Assembly: GCA_035574455.1 (NCBI GenBank)
Contig: DATLYT010000191.1
Span: 1-15,931 of the forward strand
From: DATLYT01 sp035574455
GTDB lineage: Bacteria > Bacteroidota > Ignavibacteria > UBA10030
Reading direction: 5' to 3'
DNA length: 15,931 bases
This document shows positions 1 to 6,123 of this stretch, piece after piece (position 1 is the first letter of the stretch; the number at the start of each line of letters is the position of its first letter). The notes beneath the pieces were generated by a model. That model made no database searches, was not told the DNA's origin, and saw nothing but the letters and a program-made list of their open reading frames with translations. Made by a program: the position numbers and the translations under genes.

Positions 1-265
1 GGAGCTGATCCACGACTTTATGCTGGTGAACTTCGGCATCGACCCGCCGGTGGGTGAGGTCTATCACGCCGTCGAAGCCCCGAAAGGCGAGCTGGGGTTC
101 TACATTTACAGCAACGGCGATGGCTCTCCGTGGCGGTTGAAGATTCGTTCGCCGTCGTTTGTTAACCTTCAAGCGCTCCCCACGATGCTCAAAGGGGCTA
201 TGATTTCCGATGTCGTTGCCATTATTGGAAGTCTTGACCCTGTCATGGGCGAGGCGGATAAGTAA
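1..265 (+). CDS. nuoD: NADH-quinone oxidoreductase subunit D, C-terminal fragment
   Basis: The frame is open from the window edge (first whole codon at 2) and ends at TAA 263-265, leaving 87 residues of the C-terminus. NuoD is the 49-kDa subunit of respiratory complex I and sits in the peripheral arm, where with NuoB it lines the quinone-binding cavity. The visible tail matches the family: a 'GELGFYIYSNGDGSPWRLKI' stretch, then 'RSPSFVNLQALPTML' and the terminal 'GSLDPVMGEADK', equivalent to the usual G-S-x-D-x-V-x-G-E-x-D-R ending. The 5' part lies outside the window. nuoE and nuoF follow in the same orientation, so this is the end of nuoD in a nuo operon. A foreign-looking four-helix-bundle gene separates it from nuoE. 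Identification is firm. Confidence 0.96.
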   Translation, partial: ELIHDFMLVNFGIDPPVGEVYHAVEAPKGELGFYIYSNGDGSPWRLKIRSPSFVNLQALPTMLKGAMISDVVAIIGSLDPVMGEADK

Positions 266-297
266 TTGCAGAATGCGGATTGCGGATTAGGGATTGA
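266..297 (+). repeat. Left array of degenerate GCGGATT heptamers
   Basis: Starting immediately after the nuoD stop, the sequence runs through 7-base units GCAGAAT, GCGGATT, GCGGATT and AGGGATT. Positions 276-288 (CGGATTGCGGATT) are a perfect 13-base inverted match to 702-714 on the far side of the four-helix-bundle gene. Both arrays also contain the GCAGAAT/ATTCTGC unit, but its position relative to the core differs, so the two arrays are related tandem arrays and not one continuous palindrome. Confidence 0.8.
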
Positions 298-322
298 AGG
301 GCTAACTATAGATAGTGGAGCC

Positions 323-685
323 ATGAATCCAGAGGACTTAAAAAAACGAACCAAAGCATTTGCTATCAGGGTGGTCCAATTTGTGGAATCATTGCCAAAT
401 GATAAGACTGGTAATATCATTGGTAACCAACTTTTGAGAAGTGGAACTTCCGTAGGTGCAAATTATCGGGCTGCTTGCCGGGCGAAATCCCGAGCACATT
501 TTATTTCCAAACTTGGTGACGTTGAAGAAGAATTAGATGAATCGATATATTGGATGGAAATCATAGAAGCTCTTGGCCTGGTGAAGACGAAAGAATTAGA
601 ATTGCTGAAAGCTGAAACAAATCAACTTCTTGCAATCATTGTAAGTTCAATAAACACAGCGCGGAAGAACAGAGCTAAGAAGTAA
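323..685 (+). CDS. Four-helix bundle protein (23S rRNA intervening-sequence protein family)
   Basis: This is a 120-residue protein starting at ATG 323. A TTG at 266 would also open the frame, but it lies inside the flanking repeat; GTGGAG at 315-320 sits just upstream of the ATG, although the spacing is tight. The family hallmark is clear: 'QLLRSGTSVGANYRAACRAK' (residues 36-55), then a Ser-Arg...Phe...Lys-Leu segment and 'EEELDESIYWMEIIEALGL', giving amphipathic helices throughout. Relatives were first found in insertions within 23S rRNA genes and are small basic proteins that form oligomeric bundles; a related fold (Avd) serves in diversity-generating retroelements. No reverse transcriptase or variable repeat is present here. 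The C-terminus is basic (KNRAKK), which would suit nucleic-acid binding, but the function is unknown. It lies between nuoD and nuoE, flanked by inverted repeats and AT-rich. Confidence 0.88.
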   Translation: MNPEDLKKRTKAFAIRVVQFVESLPNDKTGNIIGNQLLRSGTSVGANYRAACRAKSRAHFISKLGDVEEELDESIYWMEIIEALGLVKTKELELLKAETNQLLAIIVSSINTARKNRAKK

Positions 686-691
686 TTGTTA

Positions 692-727
692 TCCATTCTG
701 CAATCCGCAATCCGAAATCCGAAATTG
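692..727 (-). repeat. Right array of the heptamer repeat, inverted
   Basis: On the + strand this reads ATTCTGC, AATCCGC, AATCCGA, AATCCGA, AATT, the reverse-complement form of the left array. Positions 702-714 (AATCCGCAATCCG) are the exact complement of 276-288. The array ends five bases before the nuoE start codon, so it forms most of the nuoE leader. It begins seven bases after the stop codon of the four-helix-bundle gene. Confidence 0.8.
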
Positions 728-731
728 AAAC

Positions 732-1196
732 ATGTTATCCGAACAGAACCTTCAAAAGCTCGAAGAACTCAAGAAAAAATATCCGACCACAAAGGCGTTG
801 GTCTTGCCGGTGCTCTGGATGGTGCAGGAGGAGCACGGGTATATTTCGATCGATGCGATGAAATATGTCGCCCAGTTGTTGAATGTCCCGTACAGCCACA
901 TCTATGGCGTCGTGACCTTCTACACGATGTTCCATTCGAAACCTATCGGCAAGCATCACATCGAGGTGTGCACCAATGTTTCGTGCATGCTGCGCGGTTC
1001 GAAGAAGATCGTACACCATCTCGAACAGAAACTTGGCATCAAGATGGGCCAGACTTCAGCCGATCGGAAGTGGACGCTTTCGGAGGTGGAATGCATGGGC
1101 TCGTGCGGTACAGCCCCGATGTTCGCGATTGGGGAAGAATATTATGAGAATCTTACACTCGATAAAGTGGATAAGATTGTTGATAGTCTTTCATGA
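732..1196 (+). CDS. nuoE: NADH-quinone oxidoreductase subunit E
   Basis: This 154-residue protein is the 24-kDa subunit of complex I. With NuoF and NuoG it forms the NADH dehydrogenase module facing the cytoplasm and carries the N1a [2Fe-2S] cluster. The thioredoxin-like domain with four cluster ligands is visible: Cys80 and Cys85 (CTNVSC) and Cys121 and Cys125 (CMGSC). It also has the family segment 'HIYGVVTFYTMF' (about 56-67) and 'EEHGYIS' near the N-terminus. The length is near the usual 150-180. The ATG at 732 is preceded by the inverted repeat array and has no good Shine-Dalgarno sequence, so an inserted cassette may have displaced the native leader. The stop codon overlaps the hicA start (ATGA at 1193-1196). 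Confidence 0.97.
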   Translation: MLSEQNLQKLEELKKKYPTTKALVLPVLWMVQEEHGYISIDAMKYVAQLLNVPYSHIYGVVTFYTMFHSKPIGKHHIEVCTNVSCMLRGSKKIVHHLEQKLGIKMGQTSADRKWTLSEVECMGSCGTAPMFAIGEEYYENLTLDKVDKIVDSLS

Positions 1197-1408
1197 AGTG
1201 GAAGAATCTTACCGCGCGAGAGGTGATTCGGATTCTCAAAGATGATGGGTGGTTCCAAGTGGGTAGTCGTGGAAGCCATTTGTATTTTAAACATTTGTCT
1301 AAACCAGGGAAAATTTCCGTTCCTGTACATAAGAAAGAAACGTTAAAGCCGAAGACAATTCGGTCAATTTTCATGCACGCTCGGCTTTTAAAGCCCGAGG
1401 AAGAGTAA
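1193..1408 (+). CDS. hicA: HicA-type toxin of a type II toxin-antitoxin pair
   Basis: This 71-residue protein has the HicA (YcfA-like, dsRBD-like fold) pattern. An N-terminal helix 'TAREVIRILKDDGWFQV' is followed by 'GSRGSHLYFKH' with the conserved Gly27-Ser28-His29, then 'KPGKISVPVHKKETLKPKTI'. His29 corresponds to the catalytic histidine of the family, so the toxin looks intact. HicA proteins act as mRNA interferases. The ATG at 1193 overlaps the nuoE TGA in an ATGA, so translation is probably coupled to nuoE; no separate ribosome binding site is evident. hicB follows after 1 bp. A sample of the gene (1261-1320) is 40% G+C, lower than nuoF. The call is confident; expression and toxicity are inferred. 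Confidence 0.92.
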   Translation: MKWKNLTAREVIRILKDDGWFQVGSRGSHLYFKHLSKPGKISVPVHKKETLKPKTIRSIFMHARLLKPEEE

Positions 1409-1409
1409 C

Positions 1410-1679
1410 ATGAGGAAGTTACAGTACTCGGTTGTCCTCATTCCAGATGAAGAGTCTGGTGGTTACACCGTTGAAGTGCCAGACCTCCCCGGATGCATTA
1501 CCGAAGGGGATACGGTCGAAGAAGCCTTGAAAATGGCAGAAGAGGCAATCGAAGGTTTTTTGGAAGTTTTAAAACAAGACGGAGATCCGATTCCTCGCCC
1601 CTCAAAGCTGGAAGTGATCGTGAAGAAGTCAAAAACCAAGGCAAATCCGATCTTCGCAACTGTGAAAGTTGCCGCATAA
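1410..1679 (+). CDS. hicB: HicB-type antitoxin
   Basis: This 89-residue protein has the HicB N-terminal fold: 'YSVVLIPDEESGGYTVEVPD' (residues 6-25), then 'LPGCITEGDTVEEALKMAEE' (26-45) and 'AIEGFLEVLKQDGDPIPRPS'. It would bind and neutralise HicA. After the core only a short basic tail remains, with no obvious ribbon-helix-helix or helix-turn-helix domain, so classical DNA-binding autoregulation of the operon looks unlikely. An AGGA at 1399-1402 lies about 7 bases before the ATG. The stop TAA is 6 bases before the nuoF start, so the pair is packed tightly into the operon and is probably transcribed with nuo. Confidence 0.92.
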   Translation: MRKLQYSVVLIPDEESGGYTVEVPDLPGCITEGDTVEEALKMAEEAIEGFLEVLKQDGDPIPRPSKLEVIVKKSKTKANPIFATVKVAA

Positions 1680-1685
1680 TTTCTT

Positions 1686-2957
1686 ATGGAAAAACTGATT
1701 CTTCCGGACATACCCGACCTCCACAAAATAGACGTGTACGAACAGCACGGTGGGTATCAAGCCTTCCGCAAGGCGCTTGGGATGAAGCCGGAGGAAGTGA
1801 CCGAGGAAGTGAAGAAATCCGGCTTGCGCGGCCGCGGTGGCGCGTGCTTTCCCACAGGACTCAAATGGACCTTCATGCCGAAGCAGACGACGAAGCCAAA
1901 GTATCTCTGCGTGAACGGCGACGAGTCCGAGCCGGGAACGTTCAAGGACAGGCAGATCTTCGAGTTCAATCCGCATCTCTTGATCGAAGGGACGCTCATT
2001 GCCTGCTATGCCATGGGAATTCAGACGGCGTATATCTACATCCGCGGCGAGTACGGGAAGTGGATCCGGATGATGGAGAAAGCGCTTGCCGACGCGTACG
2101 CGAAAGGATATGTCGGCCAACAGATTTTGGGGACGAGCTTTTCGACGGAAATTGTGATTCACAAGGGAGCTGGAGCGTACATCTGCGGCGAGGAATCGGC
2201 TCTCATGAACTCCATCGAAGGTGAGCGCGGCTACCCACGCGTCAAGCCGCCGTTCCCTGCGCAGTATGGTCTCTGGGGTTGCCCGACAACCATCAATAAT
2301 GTCGAGACGATCTCCAATGTTCCCATTATTATCAACAAGGGTTGGGAGTGGTACTCCAAGATCGGCGCGCCGAAACATCCCGGTCCTATCCTCGTGGGCG
2401 TGAGTGGCCACGTGAACAAGCCGGGGGTGTATGAAATGCCGACGGGTGTTCCGATCCTCGATATCATCTATCAATATGCCGGTGGAGTTCCCGGAAACAA
2501 AGCGATCAAAGCGGTCATCCCCGGCGGATCCTCGACACCGATTCTCCGTGGCGATCAGCTCGAGGGCGTCTGCATGGATGCCGAATCGATGAAAGCTGCC
2601 GGCTCCGCAGTCGGCACAGCGGGACTGATTGTGATGGACGAAGATACCGACCTCATCGCCGTTCTTACCCGCATCGCGCACTTCTATCATCATGAATCGT
2701 GCGGTCAATGCACGCCGTGTCGTGAGGGGACCGGGTGGCTGGAAAAGCTGATGAAGAAGTTCGAGCGCTACGAGGCTCGTAAAGAAGACATCGACCTCCT
2801 GCTGGATGTTGCCAACAATGTGGAGGGGAACACTATTTGCGCGCTTGGAGACGCAGCAGCCTGGCCCATCCAGGCAATGATTCGCCGGTTTCGGGATGAG
2901 TTTGAGAAGCGGGTAAAACGCGATGTTGTGCCAGTGGAAGAGAATACTATCGCATAG
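1686..2957 (+). CDS. nuoF: NADH-quinone oxidoreductase subunit F (NADH-binding, FMN and 4Fe-4S)
   Basis: This 423-residue protein is the 51-kDa subunit of complex I. It oxidises NADH, holds FMN and passes electrons through cluster N3. The glycine-rich NADH/FMN-binding stretch is present: 'SGLRGRGGACFPTGLKW' (45-61), 'NGDESEPGTFKDR' (77-89) and 'GAGAYICGEESALMNSIEG' (161-179). The [4Fe-4S] ligands are Cys339, Cys342 and Cys345 in 'ESCGQCTPCREGTG', plus Cys385 in 'NTICALGDAAAWP'. The length is typical (about 420-440). The ATG at 1686 follows the hicB stop by 6 bases and lacks a clear Shine-Dalgarno sequence. A strong terminator ends the unit 24 bases downstream, so nuoG and the membrane subunits, if present, are not directly downstream. 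Confidence 0.98.
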   Translation: MEKLILPDIPDLHKIDVYEQHGGYQAFRKALGMKPEEVTEEVKKSGLRGRGGACFPTGLKWTFMPKQTTKPKYLCVNGDESEPGTFKDRQIFEFNPHLLIEGTLIACYAMGIQTAYIYIRGEYGKWIRMMEKALADAYAKGYVGQQILGTSFSTEIVIHKGAGAYICGEESALMNSIEGERGYPRVKPPFPAQYGLWGCPTTINNVETISNVPIIINKGWEWYSKIGAPKHPGPILVGVSGHVNKPGVYEMPTGVPILDIIYQYAGGVPGNKAIKAVIPGGSSTPILRGDQLEGVCMDAESMKAAGSAVGTAGLIVMDEDTDLIAVLTRIAHFYHHESCGQCTPCREGTGWLEKLMKKFERYEARKEDIDLLLDVANNVEGNTICALGDAAAWPIQAMIRRFRDEFEKRVKRDVVPVEENTIA

Positions 2958-2980
2958 TGTCTCTGAGACTGTTTTTTCCG

Positions 2981-3013
2981 ACTCGTGCAGGTTGTAACCT
3001 GCACGAGTTTTTT
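2981..3013 (+). terminator. Intrinsic terminator of the nuo operon
   Basis: ACTCGTGCAGGTT (2981-2993) and AACCTGCACGAGT (2996-3008) are perfect complements, giving a stem of about 12 bp closed by a 4-base loop. A run of six T (3008-3013) follows. It lies 24 bases after the nuoF stop. Confidence 0.95.
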
Positions 3014-3110
3014 GTTCGTAAACGCAACATTCTTTGCCTGAATGCGGTATACATCTGGTATCGATGAACAATAGTGGAGATGGAACAGAACTGATGCCCG
3101 GCACGTCTAT

Positions 3111-3815
3111 ATGAGCGACTCTACAGGGCATAACGAACGATCGGAGCGTCCGGAAACTCCTGTGACTAGAGGACACGAGGTGCTCTCCGCCACGCAGCTC
3201 CGAGATGTATCAATACAGGGGCGTAACGGGCAAGGCACGGGGAGAAATGTTGACGACCGCAGTGATGAGATCCTTGTAACACTCTTTCAGCAAGGAGACG
3301 AAGGAGCGTTTCGGGTCTTGGTCGAGCGGTATCAGGAGAAAATTCGGAATCTCATCTATTCGATTTTTAATGAACCCGAACTCGTGGACGACCTCGCACA
3401 GGAGGTTTTCATCAAGGCGTATGAAGGGCTTGCCAACTTCCGATTTCAGTCTTCACTCTATACCTGGCTCTATCGCATAGCGGTGAACCGTAGCCGGGAT
3501 GAGATGCGCAAACGGAAGCTCCGAAAATGGTTATCGCTCCATACGATGATGGAGTCCGGAGATACAGAGTTCCAACAGAAAATGACGACGCAGCCCGTCT
3601 CATCCGATACAGAGGAAATCGTATCGAAAGGGCTGCAGCAATTACCGGAGAAATTTCGCATTGCCGTTATTCTGAAGGATATTGAAGGGCTTTCATACGA
3701 AGAGATGGCAGAAGTGATGCAATGCGAAATCGGTACGGTCAAGTCGCGGCTTTCCCGCGCACGGTCAATGTTGCGCAAGGTTGTCAAGCCGCTGCTTGAG
3801 GAGGCACAGGCATGA
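3111..3815 (+). CDS. RNA polymerase sigma factor, ECF (sigma-70 family)
   Basis: This is a 234-residue alternative sigma factor. Region 2 spans about residues 55-138: 'DDLAQEVFIKAYEGLANF' (93-110), then 'SSLYTWLYRIAVNRSRDEMR', which recognises the -10 element. Region 4 spans about 168-222: 'LPEKFRIAVILKDIEGLSYE' followed by a helix-turn-helix ending 'GTVKSRLSRARSMLRK', which recognises the -35 element. Regions 1.1 and 3 are absent, as in ECF factors. The ATG at 3111 gives an unusual 50-residue polar extension ahead of region 2. No good ribosome binding site precedes it, and a GTG at 3180 in the same frame is a possible later start. The stop codon overlaps the start of a membrane protein resembling an anti-sigma factor (ATGA at 3812-3815), so the two are probably translationally coupled. 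The target regulon cannot be told from this window. Confidence 0.93.
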   Translation: MSDSTGHNERSERPETPVTRGHEVLSATQLRDVSIQGRNGQGTGRNVDDRSDEILVTLFQQGDEGAFRVLVERYQEKIRNLIYSIFNEPELVDDLAQEVFIKAYEGLANFRFQSSLYTWLYRIAVNRSRDEMRKRKLRKWLSLHTMMESGDTEFQQKMTTQPVSSDTEEIVSKGLQQLPEKFRIAVILKDIEGLSYEEMAEVMQCEIGTVKSRLSRARSMLRKVVKPLLEEAQA

Positions 3816-5254
3816 AGCGATTGTCACCACAAGAGCTTTCCAACAAACTTTCTCTCTATATTGATAACGAACTTCCGGATGCTGAACGGCACGAACTGGA
3901 AGAATACCTTTCTACGCATCCCGAGGCCGCAAAAGAGTTGCACCAGCTTCAACTGCTGAGGCAACGACTTCAGAACAAGCGAAAGTTACCGGCGAACATT
4001 GGCTTCTGGACTCGCCTCTCCGTTGCGATTGATAAACTGAAGGAAGAGGAGCACAATTTACTTCCCTTCCCGCGACGCTATCTTCCGGTTGCGACAATCC
4101 TCGGCGCTCTCTCCATGGTGGCCGTTGGCGTCATTCTGTTCCAGCAGCGTCAGCCGATTTTCGATTTCATCTCTCAAAAAACCGAAGAAGTCCATCAAAT
4201 GTATGAGGGCGGCTTCTTGAGAGGAACCATCATCCCTCTGCTTTCCGATATTGGCAAGGATGAGGTTCTCCAGTTTGCTCTCTTTGGTACGCTTCCTCTC
4301 GATGAAAAGTCGGAGACAGCGCTGCGGGTCGATGAAACGGCGGAACAGGGCTACAGACTCGAGGTCGGGAAGCCGGTCGAGAAGAAAATTCCTTCTTTAA
4401 CGGTCAAGGAATTTTATGATGAAATTAAACCTACGCCGGTACAGGAAAAAATGATCGACTCGCTCCTTCGGTTCACGAAGCAGCAACTTGAATCGTCCGT
4501 GCTGGTGGCAGAAAACCAGGCCATGGCCATTTCACCCGATTTGCCGCAATTAGGCCGAGTGACGGTCTCCAGTATTGCCGCTTGTCTTGAGCCGCAGCAA
4601 CGCATCCGGTTTGAAAAATTCCTACAACTCCGAAACGCTCCCTATACTGTGGACCCAGCCAAAGTACGGGCGCAAAAGGTCGATAAGATTTTCGAAAAGC
4701 TTCATAAGCCCTCCCGGCCTGAACAGTTTGTCATTCTCACGCCGGAAACGCTTGTCGTCCACAAACTGGCAATCAATATCGACAGTCTGCGCGAAGAAGT
4801 GCGCCGGAACATGAGTCGCCACGCAGTCGGATTCAACTTCGACCGGCTTGCTCAACGCGTTCAACGGTTGAAGACCGGTGAGGGCGTTGTGGTCGTGGGA
4901 ACACAGCCGATGCGTGTTTCGGGGAATCGAGGCTCGTTCCGTATCGAGTTTGAATCGAAGGATGAAGAACTGCGTCGTGTTGCCGAGATCGAGCAGTTCG
5001 TGAAACCGCGATTTCCAAGGCCCAACATTGTCTTCTTTGGCAGAGAAGAGCCGTTTGATATTGAATTCTTTATGAATGATTCCCTGATTCCCCTGGATGA
5101 AAAGATGGACTCGATGATTCGGTTCATGCGCGAGGGTCGTCCGAAGTCCTATGGACCAAAGCTCGACAGTTTGATGCGCCATATCGAACACGTGTATGCT
5201 GATTCAGTTCGGGCGAAGAGAGCGCGTATGGATTCCAGGAGAGAAAACGAGTAG
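3812..5254 (+). CDS. Probable membrane anti-sigma factor without zinc ligands, long C-terminal domain
   Basis: This is a 480-residue protein. The N-terminus (about 8-55) resembles the anti-sigma domain pattern 'LSxYIDxELxxxERxxxExxLxxxP'. The usual H-x3-C-x2-C zinc motif is absent: the aligned positions appear to be Tyr32, His36 and Ala39, and I saw no Cys in this domain. One hydrophobic segment lies at about 91-110 after a basic 'PRR', implying a cytoplasmic N-terminus and an outside C-terminus. The remaining 370 residues are charged and rich in predicted helix. They include repeated 'xMIDSLLRF', 'KMDSMIRFM' and 'KLDSLMRHI' patterns, and match no domain I recognise. Coupling to the sigma gene by an ATGA overlap supports the role. 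The length is well beyond that of most ECF anti-sigma factors. Binding to the upstream sigma factor is inferred from position and the N-terminal pattern. Confidence 0.75.
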   Translation: MKRLSPQELSNKLSLYIDNELPDAERHELEEYLSTHPEAAKELHQLQLLRQRLQNKRKLPANIGFWTRLSVAIDKLKEEEHNLLPFPRRYLPVATILGALSMVAVGVILFQQRQPIFDFISQKTEEVHQMYEGGFLRGTIIPLLSDIGKDEVLQFALFGTLPLDEKSETALRVDETAEQGYRLEVGKPVEKKIPSLTVKEFYDEIKPTPVQEKMIDSLLRFTKQQLESSVLVAENQAMAISPDLPQLGRVTVSSIAACLEPQQRIRFEKFLQLRNAPYTVDPAKVRAQKVDKIFEKLHKPSRPEQFVILTPETLVVHKLAINIDSLREEVRRNMSRHAVGFNFDRLAQRVQRLKTGEGVVVVGTQPMRVSGNRGSFRIEFESKDEELRRVAEIEQFVKPRFPRPNIVFFGREEPFDIEFFMNDSLIPLDEKMDSMIRFMREGRPKSYGPKLDSLMRHIEHVYADSVRAKRARMDSRRENE

Positions 5255-5319
5255 TAGCAGTCTGTTCTCTTAAGATCACCGCCTCAGATTTGCACGACTC
5301 TCGACGTCTTGATAATGAA

Positions 5320-5348
5320 AAACCCCAACGATTGGTTCGTTGGGGTTT
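5320..5348 (+). terminator. Hairpin terminator after the sigma/anti-sigma pair
   Basis: AAACCCCAACGA (5320-5331) pairs perfectly with TCGTTGGGGTTT (5337-5348) around a 5-base loop. The downstream tract on the + strand is T-rich but interrupted by G. On the - strand the hairpin is followed by five T, so it may act in either direction. It separates the sigma unit from the efp promoter. Confidence 0.8.
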
Positions 5349-5410
5349 GTTGTTTGTGCAGTCTCTACTATACAGTGGTATACAGGGCAGCAAATCCTGA
5401 AATAGTTTCC

Positions 5411-5439
5411 TTGACATTAGATTTCAATTTCGGTATCTT
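5411..5439 (+). promoter_or_regulatory. Sigma70-type promoter of the efp-accBC unit
   Basis: TTGACA at 5411-5416 is a consensus -35 box. A 17-base spacer leads to TATCTT at 5434-5439, a 4-of-6 match to the -10 box. The predicted start of transcription is near 5446, about 60 bases before the efp start codon. It lies just downstream of the 5320-5348 terminator, as expected for a new unit. Confidence 0.7.
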
Positions 5440-5506
5440 TTTACCCCAATTTGAACAAAAATGACCGAGTTTTTATCAAAAAGTGAAGATTTTTTGAAAG
5501 AATGCT

Positions 5507-6070
5507 ATGGCAACGACAGCTGATTTTCGAGTAGGAATGGTCATCCGGTTTAACGGCGAGCTGCACCGCATTGATGAGTTTATCCATAGAACCCCCGGCA
5601 ACCTCCGGGCATTTGTCCAGGCAAAGCTCAGAAACCTTCGGAATGGCCGGATAACAGAATACCGGTTCCGGTCGGGTGAGGAGGTGGAGGAGGTTCGCTT
5701 GGAGGTCAAAGAGTATCAGTACCTTTACAACGACGGTTCCTTCTACCAGTTTATGGATAAAGAAACCTATGAGCAGGTTGGTGTAGAAGCCGAAAAATTA
5801 GGGGAGGGGGCTCATTTTCTGAAAGATGGTGAGACCGTAAAGCTGATGATGGCCGAGGGAGACATTGTCGCAGCCGAACTGCCATTCAACGTCTCACTCA
5901 AGGTTGTGGAAACAGTCCCCGGCGTAGCGGGCGATACAGCAACACGAGCCATGAAGCCTGCAAAACTGGAGACGGGGGTGACGGTCAACGTCCCTCTATT
6001 TATCAATGAGGGGGACACAATTAAAGTCGATACGAGGACCGGGGAATATCTCGAACGGGTGAAGAACTAA
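5507..6070 (+). CDS. efp: Translation elongation factor P
   Basis: This is a 187-residue protein. EF-P binds between the P and E sites of the ribosome and relieves stalling at consecutive prolines. The order is an N-terminal KOW-like domain (about 1-65) followed by two OB-fold domains; the C-terminus 'GDTIKVDTRTGEYLERVKN' is the family signature. The loop that normally carries a modified Lys or Arg reads 'RTPGNLRAF', with Asn32 at the tip where E. coli has Lys34; the nearest Arg is Arg34. I recall the same TPGNLRAF loop in Chlorobi EF-P, so this is probably a lineage trait and not a mutation. The start is ATG 5507, with only a weak GAAAG before it. A sigma70-type promoter lies upstream, and accB follows 53 bases later, a common arrangement. 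Confidence 0.97.
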   Translation: MATTADFRVGMVIRFNGELHRIDEFIHRTPGNLRAFVQAKLRNLRNGRITEYRFRSGEEVEEVRLEVKEYQYLYNDGSFYQFMDKETYEQVGVEAEKLGEGAHFLKDGETVKLMMAEGDIVAAELPFNVSLKVVETVPGVAGDTATRAMKPAKLETGVTVNVPLFINEGDTIKVDTRTGEYLERVKN

Positions 6071-6123
6071 GCACTGGCTTGTATCGGCTACGAGATGCGG
6101 GGTCTCATTAACAGGGAGAAGAT

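Larger units (their letters stand above)
266..727 (+). mobile_element. Putative repeat-flanked four-helix-bundle cassette inside the nuo operon
   Basis: This is a composite call. One small gene (323-685) is bracketed by two arrays of a degenerate 7-bp repeat in inverted orientation (266-297 and 692-727). The unit starts directly after the nuoD stop codon and ends just before the nuoE start codon, where close packing would be expected in a nuo operon. A sample 60-base stretch of the gene (361-420) is 38% G+C, against 53-67% in sampled stretches of nuoF. Insertion as a cassette is inferred. No transposase, integrase or convincing target-site duplication is present, so the mechanism is unknown. 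Confidence 0.45.

Noticed and set aside
260..688. AAGTAATTG at both 260-268 and 680-688 as a target-site duplication
   Set aside because: Both copies cover a Lys-stop ending (AAG TAA), and a similar AAGTAATG ends gcvH. The second copy is also inside the right repeat array, so the geometry does not fit a simple insertion.
266..727. CRISPR array or diversity-generating retroelement
   Set aside because: The repeats are 7-base, degenerate and inverted around a gene, with no spacers, cas genes, reverse transcriptase or template/variable repeat in the window.
686..1147. 153-codon + frame overlapping nuoE
   Set aside because: It is in a different frame from nuoE, which has all four cluster cysteines. 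Its translation is Arg/His-rich without a pattern.
3014..3110. Promoter for the sigma factor gene
   Set aside because: TATACA at 3048-3053 could be a -10 box, but no acceptable -35 lies at 16-18 bases upstream, and an ECF-type promoter could not be confirmed by eye.
1629..3176. 515-codon open frame on the - strand
   Set aside because: It lies antisense to nuoF, whose product has complete family motifs. The translation shows no recognisable domain and runs through the nuo terminator. It is a by-product of nuoF codon usage.
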